Of a DNA stretch of 64,000 nt, positions 1 through 8,266 are shown in pieces; within the stretch, counting starts at the first letter, position 1, and each line of letters starts with the position of its first letter. Under the pieces are notes generated by a model, which saw only the letters and a list, made by a program, of their open reading frames with translations, made no database searches and was not told where the DNA came from. The DNA comes from Planctomycetota bacterium (lineage in GTDB: Bacteria > Planctomycetota > Phycisphaerae > UBA1845): positions 1-64,000 of the forward strand of contig JAJRPG010000068.1 of assembly GCA_024280855.1 (NCBI GenBank). The letters run 5' to 3'. The position numbers and the translations under genes are program-made.

Positions 1-581
1 GCAATGCTATCTCCGTATGCGTGACTCTTGGCTAAGTCTACATCATGCTCGGCTGCAAAAATTTCCAGGCGGCGCACTTTTTCTTCGCCGCTGACGGGGG
101 CACTATCCAACTCACCCGTGAAGCGGCCGCCTTGAACGACTAATGCGGGTGCGAGCACATGTTCAATGGAAAGCTCAGCGGCTAATGGCGCGATGATAAA
201 ATCTATGGAGCCTGTCACCAGCACGACTAAGCTTCCAGATGCGTGATAATCTTTGATACACGCAATCGCTTCGGGGAAAACCTTCGGCAGCATCACTTCT
301 TTATGACACGCTTCTGCCTGCGCGTAAATTTCTTCGGCATCGAGTCCCGCGTAGCTTCGGTAAAAAATCTTGTTTAGCCTGCCGCGATCAATTTTGTCCA
401 TGATGAGATAGTAAACGCATTTCAACAAAAAAGCCGCTCGCCAACACCTAGCCACTATCGCAGACATTCTTTTTTCACGAAAGTAAGCGTAATAATGAAC
501 GATAGTCGTCTTGGCTATGGTGCCATCGACGTCGAAAAATACGGCAGGCCGCGCACTGTCGCTGCTCGTTTTTTCCGTCAC
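1..581 (-). CDS. HAD-IB family phosphatase, 3' end cut by window edge
   Basis: I translated this frame directly; it stays open for 193 codons to the window edge, so the C-terminus is missing. The N-terminus has the HAD nucleophile motif FFDVDGT (about residues 15-21), later a VTGS motif (about 119-122), and near the edge the acid motif YGDS. This order matches the subfamily IB, phosphoserine-phosphatase-like group. The start is GTG at 581-579, overlapping the TGA of the upstream multidomain lipid enzyme by 4 bases, so the two are probably translationally coupled. HAD-IB phosphatases often sit beside PlsC acyltransferases, which suggests action on a phosphorylated lipid or headgroup intermediate. 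The substrate cannot be read from the sequence. Confidence 0.85.
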   Translation of the reverse strand, partial: MTEKTSSDSARPAVFFDVDGTIAKTTIVHYYAYFREKRMSAIVARCWRAAFLLKCVYYLIMDKIDRGRLNKIFYRSYAGLDAEEIYAQAEACHKEVMLPKVFPEAIACIKDYHASGSLVVLVTGSIDFIIAPLAAELSIEHVLAPALVVQGGRFTGELDSAPVSGEEKVRRLEIFAAEHDVDLAKSHAYGDSI

Positions 582-3500
582 GCGGGGGCCTCGTCTCGCA
601 TACGCACGACGCTAGCTTCTACAGCAGCGATCATTTCCTGAAAACATGCGTAGTGGTCACTCGTCTCATCCAGCGGCGGCGGGGCAATGGCCTTGCCAAA
701 AGTTACGGTTACGCTGCCTGGGTGGATGAGCTTTTGCCCCTTGGGAAACAGGTCATAAGCTCGATCAATATGCACAGGAATAATCGGCACGCCACGCTCC
801 ATAGCCAGGACCGCTGCCCCAATCTTAAACGGTTGAATGGTTCCATTGACCGAGCGTGTGCCTTCGGGAAAAATCAATAATCCGTCACCGCGACGCAACG
901 TATCACCACATTTTTTCAAACCTCGAAGCCCATCGGCTTGGCGATCTACGGGAATCGTATCGAGAATTTTTCCAAACAAAAACCGTTTGGATGGCGAACT
1001 GAAGAAATAATCTTCTGCGCCAGCAACCCATACGCGACGTCGATTCCCCACGGCAGTCAATACGGAGGGCGTGTCTAAATGCGAGGCATGGTTGGGCGCT
1101 AAGATAAATGATCCTGACAATGGAATGTTCTCGCATCCTCGTGCGATGACGCGGACGTAGGTATTCATAAATACTTTCACGCCACCGCGAACGATCCACC
1201 GGACGGGAAGCAGGGGCGCGGATAGTGAGCCATTGGTGTCGCTGGATGATCGTTCTTGTGTAAGTCGCCGCTGCCAGATGTTGCGGTCTGAAGTGCCGGA
1301 AGATTTCGGCGTGCGGTCGCCAATGGCTGATAACAGATCAGAGACGCGGGAAATCTGAGCTGACTTTTCTTCGTCAATACGCATATCGAATCGCGCTTCC
1401 ACCGTGCCGATGACATCAATTTTCCCGATGCTATCGAGTCCGAGGTCTAGCAGAAGGTGCATTGGCCTACGTATTTTATCCGGCGACATTCTTGTTTGAG
1501 AAGCGAGAATTTCCTGTACTGCCTCGAACACAGCCGGGCTTTGTGAAACCGTTGGCTGATCGTCATCGCTCTCGCGGGTCGAAAGCTCTTGCATATCACC
1601 ACCGGCGGATGGCGACTCCCATTCCTGCTGTACCATATCCCGCACGAGATTTCGCTTGGCTTTTAGAGTCGTGGTTTTGGGGATTTCCCGGTCCCAAAAA
1701 TGAAGCACAGCTAACCTCTGATGAGAAGGAACAGACTCGGAAATCTCCTCTACGGACATGCGAATTTCACGCTCCAACGAAGACCGATCATGATCTGCGC
1801 TAGCCCCGCGATCAACGACAATCACCGCGTGAACGGCATCGCCAGCGCCATCCTTACTCGTCATGCCAAATACGCAAAGCTCTTTTACAAATGGGACGTC
1901 ACGATAGCGGGCTTCCACTTCGTCGGGATATACATTTTTCCCAGCCGACGTGATGATTAAATCTTTTGATCGCCCGGTCAGGTACAAATATCCTTGACCA
2001 TCGAATCGGCCAAGATCGCCCGTTCGCAACCAACCTTGTTGAAGAATTTCTTCCGTAGCCTCTGGGTTATCTAAATAGCCTGACATAACACTTGGCCCGC
2101 GAACCCACACTTCTCCGATGCCTTCGGAATTTTGATTGCGCACCTCAGCGTCCACATTTGAAAGCATCGGGCCTACAGAACCCAAACGCGCCGAAGTTGG
2201 CGGATTCACAGCTAAGACAGGCGAAGTTTCGGTCAGGCCATAACCTTCGTAAACGTCGAAGCCCATGCGCTGAAAAGATTCAAACAGTTCGGGGTCCAAG
2301 CGAGACGCGCCCGAAACGAACATGCGCAAGCGCCCGCCAAAAGACTTATGAACGGGTGCGAAAAGCGTGCTTCCAAAGCGGCGACCAGTTTTATCCGATA
2401 GCCAACCTAAGAATCTAAAAATATTTCTCTTTACCCTACCCGACGCGGCTACTTGTCCGGTGATGGCGTCGTATAACATGCGAATAAAACGCGGCACGAC
2501 CAGCATGACCGTCGTCCCCGTCGCGTGCATCGCGGCTTTGATTTGTGCCCCTTTGACCTGCTCCAAATATGTAATGGTCGCACCACACGCTAAGGGCACC
2601 ATAAAACCGCCGGTAAACTCAAACGCATGGTACATCGGAAGAACGGACAGCAATTCATCGTTTGGGAAAATGGGATGAACATCAACCAACGCAGAAGCAT
2701 TCGCCAGGAAATTTCGATGCGTTAAGGGCACCGCTTTTGGCGCAACGGTCGTACCCGACGTAAACAAAATCGAAGCAATATCGTTACCATCGCTCATCAC
2801 TGGTGCGGGCATTTTGTCGAGCGAGGCCCCGGGTGGAGGAATGAGCGGGCGACTCATCATGACGATTTCTACATCGCCATCCGCGCGAGAAGTCTCCAGC
2901 GCAGCGTGGGTGACAGGCCCGGCTAACATCAGCTTGGCTTTGGCATAACGAGCGGCGGCCCAGGCATCTTCTGGCGGTAGCTGTGGGTCAAGCGGGACTG
3001 CGGTCATCCCGGCACGCATGACAGATAAGTATGAGATACCCCACTCTGGACTGCTGACACCACAAATCGCTACGCGGTCGCCGGGGACTAAGCCACGTTC
3101 CTGAAAACGCTGCATGATTGTACCCGTTGCCTGCACGACTTCCTTATATGTAAATCGCAACCAACGGTTTTCGCGTTTGATTTGCAATGCGTGCTTATCT
3201 GGATAGCGCTCTGCGACGCGTTGCAACACTTCAAACAACGACGTTGCATTAAGGGTCTGCTTAGCTACGGACGGATCAACATTAACCAACTCAGCCGCGA
3301 TGCGACCGGAAGGCTCTGACCCTGTGCCTAAGACAAAGGACCGCACGCCGGGAATATGGCGATTGACCATATAGTCTTCCCAATCAATGACTTTGGCATC
3401 AAAGGGGAATTCTGCCCGGTCGTCTGGATGCAATTTCTTAGCGACTACGTCCAGCGCGTCCACGACAAACCGACAATCCAAGTGCGTATAAGGCGTATAA

Positions 3501-4831
3501 ATTTTTGCAAAGTAAGTTAGCTGCTCCAACTGTCTGAGCATCCCGTTATACTTACGAACACGACGCCTGCCGGAATGAAATTTCTCGAATATCTTCTTAG
3601 CCAGGCTAATGGCTTTTTGCTTGCGGGCTAATTGCTTCAAAAAACGCTCGGCTGGGACTAATAGAAATGGCTTGCGATAAGTAAGCCTTTGCCCATCTAC
3701 GAGCATTGGCCTTTTCTTGAACGCGCGTTGCAAGTAGCGCGATAGCGCACTAAGAATCAGAGGGTTACTCGCACTGGACGCGCATTGGTAAAGCTCGACA
3801 CCTTCAGCACGATCATCACCTACGGGAAGCGTCGCGATCATACCATTAGCTACGAAGTCTGCGGGGATAAGGTCTAGCGGAATCTCTGATCGACCGGGGA
3901 ACTCCGTCAACTTTCCCTTTCCATACCCAATGAGCATAGGGTCAGCCATGCGCAGTCCGTCAATCCAACCGGGGGCAGGTTCCTCATAACTACTTTCAAT
4001 AATCGCCGGTCGGAAAATGGTGAGCGAAATTTTGCCGCGATCGCGCAATAAAATCTGTTCGCCAATCCATTTAGTGAACGTATAGGTATCGTTCCAGCCA
4101 AAGGATCGCGCGGTAGCCATTCCCAGGTCGATGAGTTCCTTGCGGCAAGCTTCAGTGTCTGCCCCCAAACGATGTCGAACAGCTTTCGCCTGAGCTTGTA
4201 AAGACGCTACCAATAAATCGAGGTCAAATTCGCCGCTGGTTTTATCACGCGGGAGCTTTTCCCTGGCTATTTCGGGGGCGCTGAAATCTTCTTCAATCGA
4301 TCCGGTGCGTTGGCCAGAGACATAACAGGTAGATACATGAAGAAAAGGAATGTCTCCAGCGTCAGCCGCAAAGCGTAATAATCGGGTCGGGCCTAGCGTG
4401 TTCAAATCCACAGCTAGGTCTAATCGCTCGTCAAAGGTAACTGTCGCAGCGCTGTTGACAACAAGCGTAATGGTCTTGGTCAAAGCCGTGTATTCGTCAG
4501 GTGATAAGCCCAGCCTATCGCGTGTTAAATCGCCACTGACGACGTGTATCTTACGGTCGCAAAGTTCGTGAAACCTATCTCCCAAACTGGCGCGCAAACG
4601 ATCAAACGCTGGTGAGCCTAGCACGTCGCGTTTGACGCGCTGCGCTGGCGTAGGGCCTCCCACTCTGGGTCTTACCAAAAGGTGAACGCTGTCGATTGTC
4701 TCAACACTGCGCAGCAGCTTTTCAACAAACGCCTTCGCTAAAAAGCCTGTAGACCCCGTGATGAGAATCTTATGCCCAGCTAGGCGATCTCTTATGCGAG
4801 ACGTCGTAGATTTTTCGCTACCAGTACTCAA
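578..4831 (-). CDS. Four-domain lipid enzyme: fatty acyl reductase, acyl-CoA/ACP ligase, acyl carrier protein, PlsC acyltransferase (ElbD-like)
   Basis: This 1417-residue protein joins four lipid enzymes. Residues about 20-480 are a fatty-acyl-CoA-reductase-type NAD(P)-binding domain, with TGSTGFL at 25-31 and YTFTK, the YxxxK pair, near 249. Residues about 530-1090 are an AMP-forming acyl ligase: FTSGTT near 692, YGLTETSP near 865, then GWLRTGDLG. Residues about 1110-1190 are a carrier domain with LGLDSIGK near 1133, whose Ser would take phosphopantetheine. Residues about 1215-1400 are a PlsC acyltransferase with NHASHLD near 1249 and FPEGTRS near 1321. One chain could activate a fatty acid, load it, reduce it to aldehyde or alcohol, and acylate a glycerol backbone. 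The layout recalls Myxococcus ElbD, tied to ether lipids; wax-ester or other neutral-lipid roles are also possible. It lies 18 bases after a stand-alone PlsC and overlaps a HAD-IB phosphatase. Confidence 0.88.
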   Translation of the reverse strand: MSTGSEKSTTSRIRDRLAGHKILITGSTGFLAKAFVEKLLRSVETIDSVHLLVRPRVGGPTPAQRVKRDVLGSPAFDRLRASLGDRFHELCDRKIHVVSGDLTRDRLGLSPDEYTALTKTITLVVNSAATVTFDERLDLAVDLNTLGPTRLLRFAADAGDIPFLHVSTCYVSGQRTGSIEEDFSAPEIAREKLPRDKTSGEFDLDLLVASLQAQAKAVRHRLGADTEACRKELIDLGMATARSFGWNDTYTFTKWIGEQILLRDRGKISLTIFRPAIIESSYEEPAPGWIDGLRMADPMLIGYGKGKLTEFPGRSEIPLDLIPADFVANGMIATLPVGDDRAEGVELYQCASSASNPLILSALSRYLQRAFKKRPMLVDGQRLTYRKPFLLVPAERFLKQLARKQKAISLAKKIFEKFHSGRRRVRKYNGMLRQLEQLTYFAKIYTPYTHLDCRFVVDALDVVAKKLHPDDRAEFPFDAKVIDWEDYMVNRHIPGVRSFVLGTGSEPSGRIAAELVNVDPSVAKQTLNATSLFEVLQRVAERYPDKHALQIKRENRWLRFTYKEVVQATGTIMQRFQERGLVPGDRVAICGVSSPEWGISYLSVMRAGMTAVPLDPQLPPEDAWAAARYAKAKLMLAGPVTHAALETSRADGDVEIVMMSRPLIPPPGASLDKMPAPVMSDGNDIASILFTSGTTVAPKAVPLTHRNFLANASALVDVHPIFPNDELLSVLPMYHAFEFTGGFMVPLACGATITYLEQVKGAQIKAAMHATGTTVMLVVPRFIRMLYDAITGQVAASGRVKRNIFRFLGWLSDKTGRRFGSTLFAPVHKSFGGRLRMFVSGASRLDPELFESFQRMGFDVYEGYGLTETSPVLAVNPPTSARLGSVGPMLSNVDAEVRNQNSEGIGEVWVRGPSVMSGYLDNPEATEEILQQGWLRTGDLGRFDGQGYLYLTGRSKDLIITSAGKNVYPDEVEARYRDVPFVKELCVFGMTSKDGAGDAVHAVIVVDRGASADHDRSSLEREIRMSVEEISESVPSHQRLAVLHFWDREIPKTTTLKAKRNLVRDMVQQEWESPSAGGDMQELSTRESDDDQPTVSQSPAVFEAVQEILASQTRMSPDKIRRPMHLLLDLGLDSIGKIDVIGTVEARFDMRIDEEKSAQISRVSDLLSAIGDRTPKSSGTSDRNIWQRRLTQERSSSDTNGSLSAPLLPVRWIVRGGVKVFMNTYVRVIARGCENIPLSGSFILAPNHASHLDTPSVLTAVGNRRRVWVAGAEDYFFSSPSKRFLFGKILDTIPVDRQADGLRGLKKCGDTLRRGDGLLIFPEGTRSVNGTIQPFKIGAAVLAMERGVPIIPVHIDRAYDLFPKGQKLIHPGSVTVTFGKAIAPPPLDETSDHYACFQEMIAAVEASVVRMRDEAPA

Positions 4832-4849
4832 GAACGAGGCTCCATTTCG

Positions 4850-5578
4850 CTACCCATCTTTTTTCACCATGGCATGTGCTTCCAGCCCCGCCGCAACTTC
4901 GCGTACCACTATTTCGTGTAGCTGCATGGCATCCAAAGACTCTACAGTCTCAACCGGTATCGGTTTGCTGAAGGTCAAATGAATATCACCAGGATAAACA
5001 AAAAACCGACCTCTCGCATGGGCCGCCAACGATCCGCTTATCGAGAATGGCACCACGGCCAATCCTGAACGTTTGCATATTTTCAGCGCACCGCGACTAA
5101 ATGGCAACATTTGGCCATCCTTGCTGCGCGTACCTTCTGGAAACACGCAAAATGAGACCGGACGCCGATTTAACCCGACTAACATGTTCTGCAATCGGGC
5201 GTGGTCTTTTCGAGCGTTTTTTCTACTTAGAGGCACATATCCGTTTAGTCTGAGTACCCAGCCGAACACGGGAATATCAAAAAGGGATCGCTTGGCTAAG
5301 AAATTCACACGACCTTCAAGCGCAACCAGGACGGCAGGAATGTCCAACGCACTCTGATGGTTGCCCACATAAAATTTTGCCTGTCCGCCCTCGGTATGCT
5401 CAGACCCTTTGATAATCAACCGACACCCGCTGGCGCCGATCACCCATCTCCCCCAGGTATTCGACCCCCAGGCTACCGCCCGGCGTGATCGATCCCAAAT
5501 GCCGATGATCGCGGTAGGTACGCCCAGTAGGAGTACGCCGAAACTGGCGAGAAAAAATGTAATAGCCCATCTAAACAT
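4850..5578 (-). CDS. plsC: 1-acyl-sn-glycerol-3-phosphate acyltransferase (PlsC family)
   Basis: A 242-residue acyltransferase of the usual length for PlsC. It has one N-terminal membrane segment (residues about 4-27), the catalytic NHQSALD block (N73-H74...D79), a KRSLFDIPVFGW substrate region (about 96-107), and FPEGTRS at 146-152. It should transfer an acyl chain to lysophosphatidic acid at the inner membrane face. It is followed 18 bases later by the large fusion enzyme that carries its own PlsC domain, so the operon encodes two acyltransferases, perhaps for the sn-1 and sn-2 positions. It starts 26 bases after the end of recJ, so all four genes could share a transcript. Confidence 0.9.
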   Translation of the reverse strand: MFRWAITFFLASFGVLLLGVPTAIIGIWDRSRRAVAWGSNTWGRWVIGASGCRLIIKGSEHTEGGQAKFYVGNHQSALDIPAVLVALEGRVNFLAKRSLFDIPVFGWVLRLNGYVPLSRKNARKDHARLQNMLVGLNRRPVSFCVFPEGTRSKDGQMLPFSRGALKICKRSGLAVVPFSISGSLAAHARGRFFVYPGDIHLTFSKPIPVETVESLDAMQLHEIVVREVAAGLEAHAMVKKDG

Positions 5579-5604
5579 ATTTGCACACTGGTAAAAAGGA
5601 TCGA

Positions 5605-7326
5605 CTAGGGGAATCTTATGTCGAGCATCTGCATTTCGACACTTCGTCGTCCATTGAATTCATTCACGATAGGCTCAAAAGCAACCTGACACCTACGATG
5701 CTGTTTAAGGTCTTCAATCTGATCTGCCAACCCAAAACCAATGGCTTTTACAGTCAATCCTTTGTCACGAAACGTGACTTGCAGATGCTCACCCCCGCGA
5801 CCTACCACACGAGGTTCACTGGCTAATTCAATCCAATCGGTCGCGAGCTTGGGCTTGGAGTTGCCTGCACCAAAAGGCCCCATATGTTGCACGGCTTCCA
5901 TCATGGGAAGCGTCAGCTCTTCCAGATTCGCTATCGCATCTAGCCGCAATTTGGGAACGAGGTCTTTCCCCGTCAACGATTGATTGGCCAAGTCTACAAA
6001 CTGCTCTGTAAAGGCTTCAATGTTTTGCGCCTTTACACGCAAGCCGGCCGCAGCTGCGTGACCGCCACAACTTTCCAGATGCGATGAACAAGCAGAAAAA
6101 GCCTCGGCTAAGTGGAATCCGGGAATGCTTCTTGCGGAGCCTTGCCCTACCTCGCCATCTAACGAAATTACTACGGTGGGCCTATGATATCTGTTCACCA
6201 ATCGAGAAGCCACGATACCAATGACACCAGAGTGCCATCCTTCTGACGCGATCACAATAGCCCGCCTGGCATCACTAGCCAAGTTTTCTTTATCCACCAT
6301 TTCGCAGGCCTGTTTGACTACGCGGCGTTCTGTTGCTTGTCGGCTACGATTATGTTCTTCCAAATACAAGGCTATTTCATCGGCTCGGGCATCGTCAGCT
6401 CTTGTCAAAAGCTCCACGGCTAAGCGGGCGTGCCCCATGCGGCCGGCGGCGTTGATTCGAGGTCCAAGCTTGAAACCCACATCGTAATCGCTCACCGGCT
6501 TACCATTCATACCGGCACATTTTATCAGCGCCTGCACGCCGGGAATCACCGAAGAGGCCATCGCGGCTAGGCCATGCTTGGCGATGATACGATTTTCGCC
6601 ATCCAGAGGAACCATGTCCGCAATAGTTCCCAGGGCTGCGAGAGGCAACAATTTCATCATCAATTGTCGATAGGCTGGGGTGACTCTTTCGGCACCGCTT
6701 AGTTGTTGTGCAACCGCCCAAGCCAATTTGTAAGCGACACCAGCACCGGCGAGGTCTGGATTGGGACTCATTCCCCCCACTCGCGGATGAACAATCGCAG
6801 CGGCGTTGGGTAATGTGTCGCTTGGGGTATGATGATCTGAAATCACCAGTTGTGCATCAGCACCATTCACAAAGTCTGCAACCTCCACAGCTGTGATGCC
6901 ACAATCTACGGATACGATCAATGATGCCCCGTCATCGATCAATTTGCCTACCGCATTTACATTAAGGCCATACCCTTCCTCGATTCGATGAGGTACATAA
7001 AACACCGTATCCGCACCAGCCTGAGTGAGCATATGCCATAGGATAGCAGTCCCGGTAATGCCATCTACATCGTAATCCCCATATATCGCGATTCGCTTCT
7101 TAGCGGCGATTGCTTCGACGATGAGGGTAGCTGCCTGGGTTGCGCCGGGCAATGTTTTCGGAGCGTGTAAATGACTTAACTGGGGAAAGAGGAACGATTC
7201 GCTGCTTGTATCACAGGATACCCCCCTATTGATGAGTAGCTGGGCCACAAGACCGGGAACTCCCCATAGTTGAGATGCCTTATCCAGGTCAACTGAAGCT
7301 GACGATAATATCCACTCTTTACGCAT
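5605..7326 (-). CDS. recJ: Single-stranded-DNA-specific exonuclease RecJ
   Basis: A 573-residue DHH-family nuclease, the normal RecJ length. It shows DYDVDG at 84-89 (motif I), VDCGI (about 140-144), SDHH at 163-166 (motif III) and the DHHA1 glycine/histidine block CGGHAAAAGL in the second half, followed by the OB-like C-terminal region. RecJ degrades single-stranded DNA 5' to 3' in recombination and mismatch repair; a mutL gene lies 6 kb away on the other strand. It is the first gene of the minus-strand run leading into the lipid cassette. No strong Shine-Dalgarno precedes the ATG, only a purine-rich AAGAAAAAG. Confidence 0.95.
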   Translation of the reverse strand: MRKEWILSSASVDLDKASQLWGVPGLVAQLLINRGVSCDTSSESFLFPQLSHLHAPKTLPGATQAATLIVEAIAAKKRIAIYGDYDVDGITGTAILWHMLTQAGADTVFYVPHRIEEGYGLNVNAVGKLIDDGASLIVSVDCGITAVEVADFVNGADAQLVISDHHTPSDTLPNAAAIVHPRVGGMSPNPDLAGAGVAYKLAWAVAQQLSGAERVTPAYRQLMMKLLPLAALGTIADMVPLDGENRIIAKHGLAAMASSVIPGVQALIKCAGMNGKPVSDYDVGFKLGPRINAAGRMGHARLAVELLTRADDARADEIALYLEEHNRSRQATERRVVKQACEMVDKENLASDARRAIVIASEGWHSGVIGIVASRLVNRYHRPTVVISLDGEVGQGSARSIPGFHLAEAFSACSSHLESCGGHAAAAGLRVKAQNIEAFTEQFVDLANQSLTGKDLVPKLRLDAIANLEELTLPMMEAVQHMGPFGAGNSKPKLATDWIELASEPRVVGRGGEHLQVTFRDKGLTVKAIGFGLADQIEDLKQHRRCQVAFEPIVNEFNGRRSVEMQMLDIRFP

Positions 7327-7540
7327 GACTTTTTCTTGTCACCAAAGAGATACAGTCTTCCCTGGATTGCGCCAGTCTAACGTAGCCTGTGGCGATGGTA
7401 AAGCATCCATTTCAAGGCTTGAGAGCCTATTGGGTAGCCACGCTCATATACTCCTCATTCTACTCTTTTCTACTCGGCAGCACGACTTGGTATCATATAG
7501 TATCTAGTGTAAGGGAAATAAAGTTAATCGCCGTAACGAC

Positions 7541-7569
7541 TTGATACTTAACGCCATGCTCCGTATAAT
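7541..7569 (+). promoter_or_regulatory. sigma70-type promoter for the receiver-domain gene
   Basis: TTGATA at 7541-7546 and TATAAT at 7564-7569 are separated by exactly 17 bases. Transcription would start near 7576, leaving a leader of about 50 bases before the preferred GTG at 7625. That leader holds AAGGAGAGG at 7581-7589, too close to the 5' end to serve well, and GGAGG at 7613-7617, well placed for the GTG. The match is close to consensus, but activity is inferred. Confidence 0.6.
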
Positions 7570-7624
7570 AAGTTCTGCATAAGGAGAGGTGGCAAACCCT
7601 GTGAATTTTCCTGGAGGAACAACT

Positions 7625-8008
7625 GTGGCAGAAGCTTTAGAAGGCAAGCGCATTCTAGTTGTCGAGGATGACAGTGAGATGCTAGAAGCATTGCAACTGC
7701 TCTTCGAGGACTTAGGCGCGGAAGTAGTAACCGCCGTGGACGGACACGCGGCTGTGGAGCTAGCAACTAGCGGCGACCCCGATGTTATCGTGCTGGATGC
7801 TATGCTACCTAAACGTAGCGGATTTTTAGTACTTGAAAAACTTAAAGGTAATTCAAAAAAAGGTGAGAAGCCGTTTATTGTCATGATTACCGGCAACGAA
7901 GGCAAAAGACATCAGGTCTGGGCTGAGAGTCTTGGCGTGGATGGATATCTCACGAAACCATTCCGCATGGAAAAGCTCGTTTCTAAAATCGAAGCTTGCG
8001 TAGCCTAA
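7625..8008 (+). CDS. Single-domain response regulator (CheY-like receiver)
   Basis: A lone receiver domain of about 127 residues with no output domain. It has the acidic pocket VVEDD (E14-D16), the phospho-acceptor Asp58 in VIVLDAMLP, the Thr of MITGN near residue 89 and the conserved Lys in LTKPF near 108, so phosphorylation by a histidine kinase is expected. I prefer GTG 7625 because GGAGG sits 7 bases upstream and the protein then begins just before the first strand. GTG codons at 7589 and 7601 are in frame and would add 12 or 8 residues. No kinase is encoded nearby, so its partner must lie elsewhere. It may work by protein-protein contact, as CheY or Spo0F do. Confidence 0.87.
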   Translation: MAEALEGKRILVVEDDSEMLEALQLLFEDLGAEVVTAVDGHAAVELATSGDPDVIVLDAMLPKRSGFLVLEKLKGNSKKGEKPFIVMITGNEGKRHQVWAESLGVDGYLTKPFRMEKLVSKIEACVA

Positions 8009-8161
8009 CTGGCCTGGTTCACGTTTCTTTATTTTCTTTATTACAATGTCTCGTAATTTACACACGTCCGGCCCCTTCTCTGCGCCTATCCGGCATGCGC
8101 GGGTGTGATTGCGGCCATTTACCAGCTATCCTAATCAAGTGGCCTATGGCTTATCAATGGA

Positions 8162-8180
8162 GTCGGACCAATTGGCCGAC
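8162..8180. promoter_or_regulatory. Near-perfect palindrome upstream of the TPR/peptidase gene
   Basis: GTCGG, a single A, the palindrome CCAATTGG, then CCGAC: the flanking pentamers are exact reverse complements and only one base breaks the symmetry. It lies 87 bases before the preferred start at 8267, in the otherwise empty gap after the receiver gene. Size and symmetry fit a dimeric repressor or activator site, but no regulator is identified, and chance cannot be excluded for a single site. Confidence 0.3.
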
Positions 8181-8266
8181 CATACATTAGTATAGGTTAG
8201 CTGGTGGCAGCTCCTTCACGCTCAAGGAAAAGAGCGGCTATATATTTCGTAGCATTGGATTCAACT

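Noticed and set aside
7504-7905. 133-codon minus-strand ORF opposite the receiver gene
   Set aside because: Ser/Thr-rich antisense shadow of a strong receiver-domain gene with its own promoter.
7996-8190. 64-codon plus-strand ORF after the receiver gene
   Set aside because: No ribosome site, domain or signal peptide; it overlaps the end of the real gene.
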